A DNA stretch of 36,931 bases, from the NCBI GenBank assembly GCA_964623885.1, contig CAZUVM010000025.1, positions 1 to 36,931 of the forward strand, read 5' to 3'. The notes below the pieces were generated by a model. It searched no databases and was not told the DNA's origin. It saw nothing but the letters and a program-made list of their open reading frames with translations. Each line of letters opens with the position of its first letter. The first letter of the stretch is position 1. The position numbers and the translations under genes were made by a program. The DNA comes from CAZUVM01 sp964623885. Lineage in GTDB: Bacteria > Verrucomicrobiota > Verrucomicrobiia > Limisphaerales > UBA8199. Positions 26,074 through 34,800 of the stretch are shown here, piece after piece.

Positions 26074-26093
26074 AAATGACAGTTTTGTCATTT
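26074..26093 (-). promoter_or_regulatory. CusR/CopR-like metal-response box
   Basis: The plus strand reads AAATGACAGTTTTGTCATTT, a perfect 8+8 palindrome with a 4-nt centre. The E. coli CusR (copper) box, recalled as AAAATGACAANNTTGTCATTTT, agrees at 17 of the 18 specified positions in this 20-bp core. It overlaps the stop codon of the preceding amidohydrolase gene and lies 75 bp upstream of the PepSY start codon, ahead of an operon that encodes its own OmpR-type regulator. A plain stem-loop terminator is the main alternative, but no T-run follows. Confidence 0.7.
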
Positions 26094-27566
26094 CGGGCGC
26101 GCTTTGTATTTGTCGTATAATCGAGTATGGCGGTTTTCAAGATTGATTTCCCGCCCGGCGACCCACATGCGCTTCACGTTGGCGCGCAAGTCCAGAATGT
26201 TGCCATCAGCGGCGAAGAGCGTCGCCTCTTTGCCCACTTCAATTGAGCCCAGCCGGCCGGCGACCCCAGCCAATTGGGCTGGGTAGAGAGTCAGTCCTTT
26301 GATTGCTTCAGCTTCGGGCAATCCGAATGCCACCGCTTGGGCAGCGGCATACGGAAGATTGCAAGTGAGCGGCGCGTCGAAAGAACGCAACCCCGGGCTG
26401 AACGAAACCTGTACCCCGGACTGATGCAATACCGCGGGAGTGGAGAAATGGATATCGTAAGGTTCTGTGTCACGCGAGGGGACAGTAAAAACATGGGTGT
26501 AGATCAGTGGAACCTTGTTCGTTGCCAACAGGCTGGCCGTCATCCATGCGTCGCGCCCGCCGGCCAGGATGATCCGATAATCGTTGGTTCTGGCCCACGC
26601 GACCGCCGCCTCGATTTGCCGCGCCTCATCGGCGTGAACCGTAATAGGCAGTTCGTGGTGAACATAAGGCAACATGGCCTCCCACGCCGGAACGACAGCC
26701 GGTTTATTGGCCAAACCACGCGCACTAGCGTCTTTGGCTTTGGCGTAAGCTTTTGCTTCTTCGAAAAATTCCGTCAGCGCCTGCAGTTTGCCGCGCCGTT
26801 CCCGGGCCTGTTCTTCCAGAGACTTCGGTCGGGCCGCTGGCGTGCGCCCACGCGCGCGCGTGCTCACCTGCAACTCCATAGACGGCCAAAACACATGCAG
26901 GGCTATTGGTTTCTGAATCGTGCGTTGCTCGATCGTCCAACCTTCGACCGCCACCAATCCGGATTGACCACTGATAACTCCACCTTGTGGCACCGGTTCA
27001 AAATACGCGATCCCATTAGCGCGCGTGACCGGGATCAACTCGGAGTCCGGATTCACCGCCACCCATGATTCCACGTCGGGCGTATATTCGCCCACCTCCG
27101 TGGTATCTTCGGTCGCCCGGACCGCCTCGATTTCTGTGAGGCCAAGCGACGAGCTCAGGCAGATCAGACCAGGATAAAGATGGAGCCCTTTCAGGTCGAC
27201 GGTCGTTGCACCAGTTGCAGCCACGGCATCGCCAACGCCAGCGATTTTCCCGTCACGAATCAAGACCTGGCCGGGCGAAAGGGTTTCGCCTGAAATCGTG
27301 TGCACAGTGGCGCCCGTTAGAAGCAGCGTTGGTAACGCCTCAGTTGATGGTGGCCGGGGCGGGGACGTCCTCGTCCCCGTGGTTGATTTGCCTGGCTCAG
27401 TCGGGGACGAGACGTCCCCGCCCCTATTCAACTGCTGGCTGGCGAACGTTTGCGCAGAGACCGACATCGAAAGGAAAGCAAACAGGAATATCGCGCATGT
27501 CAGAAAGTTCGGAGTTCGAGCTTCTTTCCGATTTCGAACTTCGGGATTCGTATTTCGGCGTCTCAT
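26088..27566 (-). CDS. Amidohydrolase-like protein lacking the HxH metal motif
   Basis: This 492-aa exported protein has a hydrophobic export signal at ~20-39 (LTCAIFLFAFLSMSVSAQ). A variable stretch (~45-78) encoded by a DNA inverted repeat follows, then an imidazolonepropionase-type amidohydrolase fold (~80-480). The N-terminal beta part (LLLTGATVHTISGETLSPGQ) and C-terminal LGSIEVGKEATLFAADGN are normal. Where active enzymes have PGLID-x-H-x-H, this protein has PGLIC-L-S-S-S (residues 132-140), so two metal ligands are missing. ITVHADEARQ and ILAGGRDAW remain. It is therefore likely a non-catalytic or altered partner. Its ATG overlaps the TGA of the 1025-aa amidohydrolase gene upstream, implying coupled synthesis and perhaps a complex. 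Confidence 0.85.
   Translation of the reverse strand: MRRRNTNPEVRNRKEARTPNFLTCAIFLFAFLSMSVSAQTFASQQLNRGGDVSSPTEPGKSTTGTRTSPPRPPSTEALPTLLLTGATVHTISGETLSPGQVLIRDGKIAGVGDAVAATGATTVDLKGLHLYPGLICLSSSLGLTEIEAVRATEDTTEVGEYTPDVESWVAVNPDSELIPVTRANGIAYFEPVPQGGVISGQSGLVAVEGWTIEQRTIQKPIALHVFWPSMELQVSTRARGRTPAARPKSLEEQARERRGKLQALTEFFEEAKAYAKAKDASARGLANKPAVVPAWEAMLPYVHHELPITVHADEARQIEAAVAWARTNDYRIILAGGRDAWMTASLLATNKVPLIYTHVFTVPSRDTEPYDIHFSTPAVLHQSGVQVSFSPGLRSFDAPLTCNLPYAAAQAVAFGLPEAEAIKGLTLYPAQLAGVAGRLGSIEVGKEATLFAADGNILDLRANVKRMWVAGREINLENRHTRLYDKYKARPK
27356..27424. repeat. Inverted repeat inserted in frame in the amidohydrolase-like gene
   Basis: Arms 27356-27379 (GGGGCGGGGACGTCCTCGTC...) and 27402-27424 are inverted copies differing by one indel, with a 22-bp centre. 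It encodes residues ~48-71 (GGDVSSPTEPGKST, TRTSPPR), between the signal peptide and the fold, without breaking the frame. It looks like a dispersed hairpin repeat captured inside a gene. Confidence 0.7.
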
Positions 27567-30500
27567 CGGGCGCCTCCTGCGTTCGACTCATCCAGGCAAT
27601 GCCGCTCGCAGCCATCGAACTCGTGTTCGAGTGACACGCGAAAGAAGGATTCCTCATCACCACCGCCGCCCCCGCCATCCCCGCCGCCCGGCGTTTTCGC
27701 AACTTGCCGCGCTTTGGCCAGCAAGTCCTTGCGTTCATTTTGCAGGCGCGTGGTTCTTTGGGTATCGAGTGAGCGGTCGAAGTACTTCTTGCCGTCGATC
27801 CACGTTTGCAGACAAACCGTGCCCGAATCGAGTGGGGATTTGGACCAGATTGCGAAATCGGCGTCCTTGCCCGGTTCGAGCGATCCAACGTACTGATCGA
27901 TGCGAAGCTGTTTGGCCGGATTGATGGTGACGAACTTCAAGGCTTCGACTTCAGGCGTGCCACCGTATTTTACTGCTTTGGCCGCTTCGGCATAGAGCCG
28001 GCGAGCCAGTTCGGAGGAATCCGAGTTAAAGGAGACGATCACGCCCCGATCTCGCATCAGGCTCCCGTTGTATGGAATCGCGTCATACACCTCGAACTTG
28101 TAGGCCCACCAATCGGAGAAAGTCGAACCGCCCGCGCCGTGCTGGGCGATTTCGTCGGCCACTTTGTAACCTTCGAGCACGTGCTGAAAGGTGCCGATCT
28201 TGACGCCGAAATCCTCCATCAACCGAATAAGCATCAGGATCTCATCCTGACGATACGAGTGACAATGAATCCAGCGTTTGCCCTGGATAATTTCGCCGAT
28301 GGCTTCGAGTTCCAGATCGCGGCGCGGCGGCACGGCCGTTTTTCCGCTCGCTTGCTCCTTGCGATACGCTTCCCAATCGTCGAGATACCGTTCCGCTGCT
28401 GTAAAACGATTCGCAATAAAAGTCCGCACACCCATGCGTGTTTGTGGAAATCGTGTATTGATCCGGTCACCCCAATTGGACTGCTTCACGTTTTCGCCCA
28501 GGGCGAACTTGATGCCGGGCGGCGCGGCAGCGAACACAAGGTCTTCCGGGCTGGCGCCGTCGCGCAGCTTGATGACGCAGTTCTGCCCCCCGATAGGATT
28601 GGCCGAGCCGTGCAGCAGGTTGACCGCGGTCACCCCGCCGGCCAGTTGCTCGTAGAGATTTTCCGTCTCGGAATTGACGACGTCCTGAATGCGAACCATG
28701 GCGGTTGAAGGCAGAGTAGTCTCGTTCACCGCGCCGAGAATCGCGGTGTGGCTGTGGCAATCGATTATGCCTGGTGTTACATGCAAGCCATGGCCGTCAA
28801 TTACCAGTGGTGGCCCAGGATAATCTGAGCGGGCACTCAGCCCTTTGCCCACGGCCTTAATTTTGGATCCCACGATCAAAACGTCTGCATTCTCAAGCCG
28901 GCCGTCAGGGCCGCAGGTCCAGATAGTTGCTCCCTGGATCACGATGGATTTGGGTTCGGCCAGTGGGCCACGCCCTTCTTCCGGCGAATGAGCCACTCGA
29001 GTCTTCTGCAGTTGCCGAGAGTCTTTCCTCTTCTCCTTTCGTTCCGGTTTTTCTTCGGTGTCTGCAGAGGTTTCCTCCTTCTTTTGCTCATCTTGTTTTT
29101 GGGCAAGTTCCGGCGGCTTCGCCTGTTTTTCGGGCTCTTCTTTTGGTTTCGTGGATTCCGCAGGCTGATTCGCGGTGGTTTTTTCGACGACCTCTGATTT
29201 ACTTCTTTTTGGCTCTTCCAGCGGATTGGGATAAACGCGGCCGTCAATCCAGACCTCGCGGACTTTGGCTTCGCCATTGAAATAGTTGGTGCCTTCTACC
29301 ACCGTCAAATTGGCGAGTTTGCCGGGCTCGAGAGTACCCATCAAATCCTGGACCCCAGCCAGTCTTGCAGGCACCGTTGTTAAGGCCGCCAGCGCGTCAG
29401 TTTGGGTGAGGCCGCGATCGAGGGCGAGGTTGAGGTTCGAGCGGAACTTCTTTTTGTCAGTTAGGCCGTAAGTAGTCAACGCGATCTCGAGCCCCTGTTT
29501 CCGCAGCAAGGCGGCGTTTTCGGGCGCCCAATCCCACGCGCGCAACGTATCGAGTTGAACCTGGTCCCAGTCGGCTTCGCTGGGGAATTTGGGAATCGTC
29601 GGAAAATTCAAAGGCACGATAAAGGTCGCGCCGGTGGCTTTGGCCAATTCGGGCCGCCGCCACTCTTGCCCGCAGGAGACCAGGCAGAAATCAATCCCGA
29701 GTTCTCGCGCGATCCGGGCGGCGCGATCGACCATCAACGCGCTGCCGGGCTCGATGACGCATCGCATTTTTTTGGCAGCAGCCGACTCCAGAGCCTCCAG
29801 TGATGGATTAAACTCCGGTCGTGGCCGTCCTTGGGGATGTTTTTCGTAATCCGCGTGCTCGAGTTGATAATGCTGCGCGTCGAAAAAGCTCTGGCGGACG
29901 CAAGCGATCACGCCCATCAATGAGCTGGGGTATGCGCGCTCTGCTCCGGGACGGATTTCGAATACGATATGCTGGAAGACATCAGGCTTGATGACGATCT
30001 GGTTGGGATCCTCATCGGCCAGAGCAACTAACGCGCTGGTGCCGCGGATCAGCCCTCGAGACGGGGCCACCACACCAGCCGCAAACCCAAGCTCGCGCAT
30101 CGTGGCAAGAGTTTTATCCTTTGGTGAATATTCGCGGACCGCTCGGTACTCCGGAGTGATCTTGGCAACTTCGTAACCAGGCCCTGGATTTCCCATGTCG
30201 GTCTGTACGCCAGTCACTCCATAGAACTTCACGCCGGGAGAGGTGAGACTGGGCTGATCCGCCGGCTCGGAGTCGGATGTGGAAACGGGCGAATTGGTTG
30301 CTCCCAGGACGAGGTAGGGGTCGATGAATCCGGCGTAAATCGTCGTGCCTTTCATGTCCCACACCCGGGCATCGGGTGGGGCAGTCACATTGGTGCCGAC
30401 AGCTTGAATGAAGCCGTCGCGAATCACGATTGAGCTGACGGCCAAAACTGCGCCTGGCTGGGTAACCACTCTGCCGCCAACTAACGCATGCACGCCCAGC

Positions 30501-30640
30501 GGCAGCGGTCGGAAACCGGGTGGAAGCAGTTCAGCAGCGGGCGCAGAAGCGCATATGAAACCAAGTAGCAGGGATAACAGCAGTAAACGAATGGAGCTCG
30601 GTCCTCGCTTTAGAATTCTGGTCGTGGTATGGGTCACCAT
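27563..30640 (-). CDS. Double amidohydrolase: inactive N-half fused to an active-type C-half
   Basis: This 1025-aa exported protein has a signal peptide at ~15-36 (LLLLSLLLGFICASAPAA). The N-module (~45-470) has an amidohydrolase layout (HALVGGRVVTQPG ... LMGTLEPGKLANLTVVEG), but the metal site is AGFID-P-Y-L-V (residues 103-111) instead of D-x-H-x-H. A Lys/Glu-rich linker covers ~475-560. The C-module (~565-985) keeps PGIIDCHSH (H629, H631), HCHSYR, FQHVLEG and FNSDSSE, so it can hold a metal centre, and ends VGSLEPGKDADFAIWS. A Gly/Asp-rich tail follows. The start has an AAGGAG site eight bases upstream. It is coupled by ATGA to the 492-aa relative. It probably hydrolyses cyclic amides or dipeptides in the periplasm; substrate unknown. 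Confidence 0.88.
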   Translation of the reverse strand: MVTHTTTRILKRGPSSIRLLLLSLLLGFICASAPAAELLPPGFRPLPLGVHALVGGRVVTQPGAVLAVSSIVIRDGFIQAVGTNVTAPPDARVWDMKGTTIYAGFIDPYLVLGATNSPVSTSDSEPADQPSLTSPGVKFYGVTGVQTDMGNPGPGYEVAKITPEYRAVREYSPKDKTLATMRELGFAAGVVAPSRGLIRGTSALVALADEDPNQIVIKPDVFQHIVFEIRPGAERAYPSSLMGVIACVRQSFFDAQHYQLEHADYEKHPQGRPRPEFNPSLEALESAAAKKMRCVIEPGSALMVDRAARIARELGIDFCLVSCGQEWRRPELAKATGATFIVPLNFPTIPKFPSEADWDQVQLDTLRAWDWAPENAALLRKQGLEIALTTYGLTDKKKFRSNLNLALDRGLTQTDALAALTTVPARLAGVQDLMGTLEPGKLANLTVVEGTNYFNGEAKVREVWIDGRVYPNPLEEPKRSKSEVVEKTTANQPAESTKPKEEPEKQAKPPELAQKQDEQKKEETSADTEEKPERKEKRKDSRQLQKTRVAHSPEEGRGPLAEPKSIVIQGATIWTCGPDGRLENADVLIVGSKIKAVGKGLSARSDYPGPPLVIDGHGLHVTPGIIDCHSHTAILGAVNETTLPSTAMVRIQDVVNSETENLYEQLAGGVTAVNLLHGSANPIGGQNCVIKLRDGASPEDLVFAAAPPGIKFALGENVKQSNWGDRINTRFPQTRMGVRTFIANRFTAAERYLDDWEAYRKEQASGKTAVPPRRDLELEAIGEIIQGKRWIHCHSYRQDEILMLIRLMEDFGVKIGTFQHVLEGYKVADEIAQHGAGGSTFSDWWAYKFEVYDAIPYNGSLMRDRGVIVSFNSDSSELARRLYAEAAKAVKYGGTPEVEALKFVTINPAKQLRIDQYVGSLEPGKDADFAIWSKSPLDSGTVCLQTWIDGKKYFDRSLDTQRTTRLQNERKDLLAKARQVAKTPGGGDGGGGGGDEESFFRVSLEHEFDGCERHCLDESNAGGAR

Positions 30641-30648
30641 ATTTGAGA

Positions 30649-30654
30649 CTCCTT
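30649..30654 (-). promoter_or_regulatory. Ribosome binding site AAGGAG of the double amidohydrolase gene
   Basis: AAGGAG on the minus strand lies eight bases before the ATG at 30640. It is the strongest Shine-Dalgarno sequence noticed in the window and fixes this start. Confidence 0.65.
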
Positions 30655-30732
30655 ACGTCGTCTCCTACAGTCGTTCCCTACAGAGTAGTAGAACCCGGGT
30701 CATTGCGACGGGCACTATGACTGGAGCTTCGG

Positions 30733-31764
30733 TCAAAGGCAAGCGGGTCGCTGGCGTCTTATTGCGCGCTTAAGCGACTGCGCCCGGCTCGTTCCTGCTC
30801 GCCGCTTGGGCTGCTGCGCCAGTGATTTCCTAAACACAATTTGGGTCTTGGTTTCGTTATATCCCAAACTCTCGTAAAACTCGTGTGCCTCCTCTCGCGT
30901 GGTCCGACAGCGAACCGAAGCTTGCTCGGCGCCATGCTCGCGCGCCCAAGCTTCCACTTGCCGTAGCAAATCGCGTCCGATACCTCTGCGATGAAATCGC
31001 TCGTCAACGACCAGACCGGCAACCTCTACTCTATAATCAGACTCCAAAAACTGAGAGAGAACGCCGTGGACCCAGCCCACCAATCCGCCATTGGCGGACG
31101 CGGCGACGAAAACAACATCGCTGGCACTGGCCATCAATCGCTGAAGACGCTTCCGCAGCTTTTTACCGGATGCCGGATAGCCAAGTTGACCGGCAAGCCG
31201 TGCTAGTTCGGCAGAATCCTGCTCGCGTGCACGGCGTATAGAATAACGCAACACTCGAAGCGGTCTGATGGCTTGATTTGAAAATGCTGGCAAGTCGACG
31301 AAGTCGGCATTCGGTGTAGCGGCTTCGGCACGCCGGATGTTTTCCGGCAGCTTCTTCCCCATACTGATGCGCTGCTCCGTTTGATAGCCAAGCTTGTGAT
31401 AAAACGCGGCAACTCCCTCGTTCCCGTGCATGATTTGGAGGTTGATCTTCAGACAGCCCAAGAGCCTGAGCCGTTCTTCAGCATGACGCATAAGCCGGGT
31501 CCCAAGACAACTGCGGCGATACTGCGGCAGCACGGCCAGCGAATATATCCAGCCGCGGTGTCCGTCGTATCCGGCCATGACGCTGCCCACAACCTTGCGC
31601 CCGACCTCAGCAACAAAGAATAGTCCATCACCCACCGCCAGCTTTTTGTCGATAGCCAATTGAGGTGCGTTGTGGGGGCTGTTATATGCAAAAACGCACT
31701 GCCACAGCTCGACGACCTGTGCCCGGTGTCGCCGCGCATCAAACGGATGAATGCTTTCCTTCAT
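30733..31764 (-). CDS. Tandem GNAT acetyltransferase (YpeA-like N-domain)
   Basis: This 343-aa cytoplasmic protein consists of two GNAT folds. The N-domain (~1-150) resembles E. coli YpeA (LWQCVFAYNSPHNAPQLAID, VVGSVMAGYDGHRGWIYSLA), but its acetyl-CoA loop is Q-Y-R-R-S-C-L-G-T, with Ser-Cys where most have Gly. The C-domain (~170-320; IRRAREQDSAELARLAGQLG, VAGLVVDERFHRRGIGRDLL, HEFYESLGYNETK) has a canonical R-R-G-I-G loop. The C-domain is therefore the better candidate for catalysis; the N-domain may still bind CoA. The substrate is unknown. Its ATG overlaps the TGA of a 21-codon VOC-like relic (ATGA). It lies 92 bp upstream of the double amidohydrolase gene. Confidence 0.88.
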   Translation of the reverse strand: MKESIHPFDARRHRAQVVELWQCVFAYNSPHNAPQLAIDKKLAVGDGLFFVAEVGRKVVGSVMAGYDGHRGWIYSLAVLPQYRRSCLGTRLMRHAEERLRLLGCLKINLQIMHGNEGVAAFYHKLGYQTEQRISMGKKLPENIRRAEAATPNADFVDLPAFSNQAIRPLRVLRYSIRRAREQDSAELARLAGQLGYPASGKKLRKRLQRLMASASDVVFVAASANGGLVGWVHGVLSQFLESDYRVEVAGLVVDERFHRRGIGRDLLRQVEAWAREHGAEQASVRCRTTREEAHEFYESLGYNETKTQIVFRKSLAQQPKRRAGTSRAQSLKRAIRRQRPACL

Positions 31765-31826
31765 CCAGTTCGTGGCTCCGTTCCAAACCTCAATACATTT
31801 CCATCCGGATCTTCGAACTTCATCAT
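31761..31826 (-). pseudogene. VOC/glyoxalase C-terminal relic (21 codons)
   Basis: Directly after the TAG of the macroglobulin gene, ATGATGAAG opens a 21-codon frame reading MMKFEDPDGNVLRFGTEP then RTG and TGA. F-x-DPDGN-x-L-x-FG is the signature of the last strands of VOC-superfamily proteins (glyoxalase/bleomycin-resistance type, usually ~120 aa). Only this tail is left. Its TGA overlaps the GNAT start codon as ATGA, so the relic may preserve translational coupling. A gene was probably lost between its neighbours. Confidence 0.5.
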
Positions 31827-34800
31827 CTACTTAACTTCTAACGCAAAGCTTTCGCTGTGGCTGTTAAATTCCGGCGCGTACATGCATTGGATCTCCGCGA
31901 CGCCCGTTTGGTAGCGGCCGCGGAGTTGAATTCGGCTTGAGTATTGGAACACGTAGGTGCCCTTGGGGAGGTAGGCGATAAAGAAGTGACTGGCGGTATC
32001 GCGTGTGCTCTCGTAATAACCGAGCCCGTCTTGGTAGTGATAGGTGGAAAGCACATTCACCGGTTCCGTGCCGCTACCGCGCTGGTCTTTGAGGTGCACG
32101 TATTCCATGTCCCGATCGACCCGGAGTTCGATCCGCACGACCAGTTCATCGCCCACATGCAGCGGCTCTTTCACTGTCTCGAGCACCGGGCCACGTTCGG
32201 TGGCTTTCTTCACGAATAACGTTTTCTTCAATTTCAGGGGCGTGCCGGCGTAAGGAGTCACTTTCGTCATGTCCTCAAGGTATTGCCAGTGAACGCTGCC
32301 CCAGGCCACGCCCGGATCGTTCTTCCGGACGGTGATTTCGCCCAGCTTCGGTTTGATCTCGGGCGGGGTGAAGCGGACTTCATAGAACCCGGTCCCGGGC
32401 TCCACCGAGGCATTTTTGATTTTTGATTTTTGATTTTTGATTGGGCTGGAGCTTGGGGTCAGGTCGATGTCATCAAGCCGAACCTGAACCAACGCGTCGC
32501 TCGAGAGCAGATCCTGGCCGCGCAAGAGGAGCGCGTAGATGGCGTCGGCGGTGGCTTTGGTGGTTTTCCAGTCTTGAGTCTGCTTTTGTTTCAGCAACCA
32601 GACCTTGCAGTCTTCAACCGCTTTGTTGTCGTGGGCCACTTCATCAAAAGCTTCAATCATCAAGGCCTGCGTTTCGATTGGCGCCCGATACCACCACCAG
32701 GAAAGCTCCGTATCGCGCCAGAACATTCCCATCTCTTCGCTCGAGACGCTGCGTTCCTTGAGTGAGGCGAGGATCGCGGCGGGAGTAGGGTCGCTCTGCG
32801 GGTTCGCTGGGTTAAATGTCTTTAAACCGCTAAACCGCTGCAGGGCGAGAGCAAGCTGCCCCTGAGTTTGCCGGCAGTTCGTCTGCAGCCAATACTTCCG
32901 CGCCTGGCCCAGGAAGAACGCGATGGCCTTTTGATGCGACGCGGCAATCGCCTGATCTTTGAGGAAGAAACTCCGGCCATAAAGATAAAGCGCGTCGGTT
33001 GCGCTCGGCACGTATTGCTCCGGATGCGGGCGTTCCTGAATGCGATCGTAATGTTCCGCCATCCAAGCATCGAGCCGGCGGAGGGAACGGATGGCCGGCG
33101 CAACATCCACATCGACGCCCAGGTGACGCAAACGGCCAAAACCAGTGGTGATGTAGAGCGTTATATAATCGTTGCCGTCACCGCCGGGGAACCACGGCCA
33201 GCCGCCGTCCGGCAACTGCAGCTCACCCAGCTTTTGCTGCGCTCTCGTCGTTTCGTAATTCAGCCGATTGTCATCGAACAAAATGCCTACGCTGCGGCGA
33301 GCCTGGCTTTCGGATTGCGCCTGTTTAAGCCACGGAGTCTCTTCCAGGGCCACACTCTTTAGGTCCTGGTTTTTTTCCAGCGGGCTGTCCAGCGCCGGTG
33401 TGTTGCGCCATTGCTCGAACACGCGATGAATCTTCGGGTCGCGGTTGGCGATCGTTCGTGCGAGGGCATTGGCGTAGAGCCGGTTGAACACCTGCTCCGA
33501 ACATTCGTACGGATATTCCATCAAATAAGGCAGCGCCAGCACCGCATACCAGGCCGGGTTGGAAACCATTTGCACGGTCAGGCTTTGGTTTTGCAGCGTT
33601 TTCGAGCTCCCGGATTTCAGCAGCTTCGTGAATTCGAATTTCTTCGTCGCGGGTCCGCGGATCGGGAGCGGCAGCGATTCCGTCACCAGAATGCGGCGGG
33701 AAAGCACCGGGATCGCCCCTTCCTCGCCATCCGAAACGTTGGCTGCCGCGCCGACGGTTTTGTAGGTGAGATACCCACATCCGTCAGGGATGGTAATCCG
33801 CCACGCAAATGAACGGGACTCCTTGGCCGGGATGGAGAAGATTTGATCGGGTTTGGAATTAACGAGAGCGAGGTCCTGCTTCGAGGGTACTACGGTTGAG
33901 GCCTGAGCACCGGTTTCAAGCGCATTTCCGAAAGTGAGCCGGACGCTGCCGGTCTGAGGTTTGTCCGACTGGTTCGAAACTTTAACCGTGAATTCGACTG
34001 TGTCCCCCTCGCGCAAAAAACGCGGCGGGTTGGGTTGCACCATGAAATCCTTGGCGGTAACGGCGTGTGCTTCGAGGTAACCGCTCCGCACAGTTTTGTC
34101 GTGCGCGAAACCCATGAACCGCCACTTTGTCAGCGCTTCTGGCATGGTAAATGTCATGCGCACGACCCCGTTCGAATCCGACGTCAATTGCGGATAAAAG
34201 AAGGCGGTCTCGTTGAGGTTCTTGCGCGCGGTAACTTGCGACAGGTCAGGTTTGGGCTGGGCCGGCGATGCGGGTCTCCCCGACAGCTCAGTGAGCGCGA
34301 CACCGGCTTTGGCAACAACTCCCGGCGCCGCCGGAGCTCGCTCTCGCTCCATCGCAGCGTCAGAGAATGTTAGATACGCTGGGGCAGCATTCATGGGCAT
34401 TTCCTGCCTCAGTCCACTGGTCACAATCTGCTGCCGACCGCCGAACGCTCTTCCTTCGAAGTAACTATACCTCCAATGATTGGCAGTCAGTTCGGGCGGG
34501 AACGAGCGGTAAGTGACCTGTACGTTGATGTATTTTTGCGCCCATCCGCCAAAAACCTGTTGAAACGGTGTGCTGGAGTTCGCGAATTCCGATTGCAGTT
34601 CAGCGGAGTCCTCGCGGAAAATGTCGAACCGCTGGAGCCAGTTATGAGGAGCGAAGGCATCGAGCGATTCGTCATAAAGCGTAGCTACCATTTCGGCGAC
34701 CACACGTTCTGCCGACGTGGACTTCGACGAACTTTTCTCTTTGTCATTCGGTTTTGGTGTTTCCACGACCGCCGTCCAGGTTTCCTTTTGTCCGGGTTGG

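Noticed and set aside
26074..26093. The palindrome as a simple intrinsic terminator of the amidohydrolase gene
   Set aside because: There is no following T-run, the stem is AT-rich and only 8 bp, and the sequence matches a known regulator box placed at a promoter; a dual role cannot be excluded.
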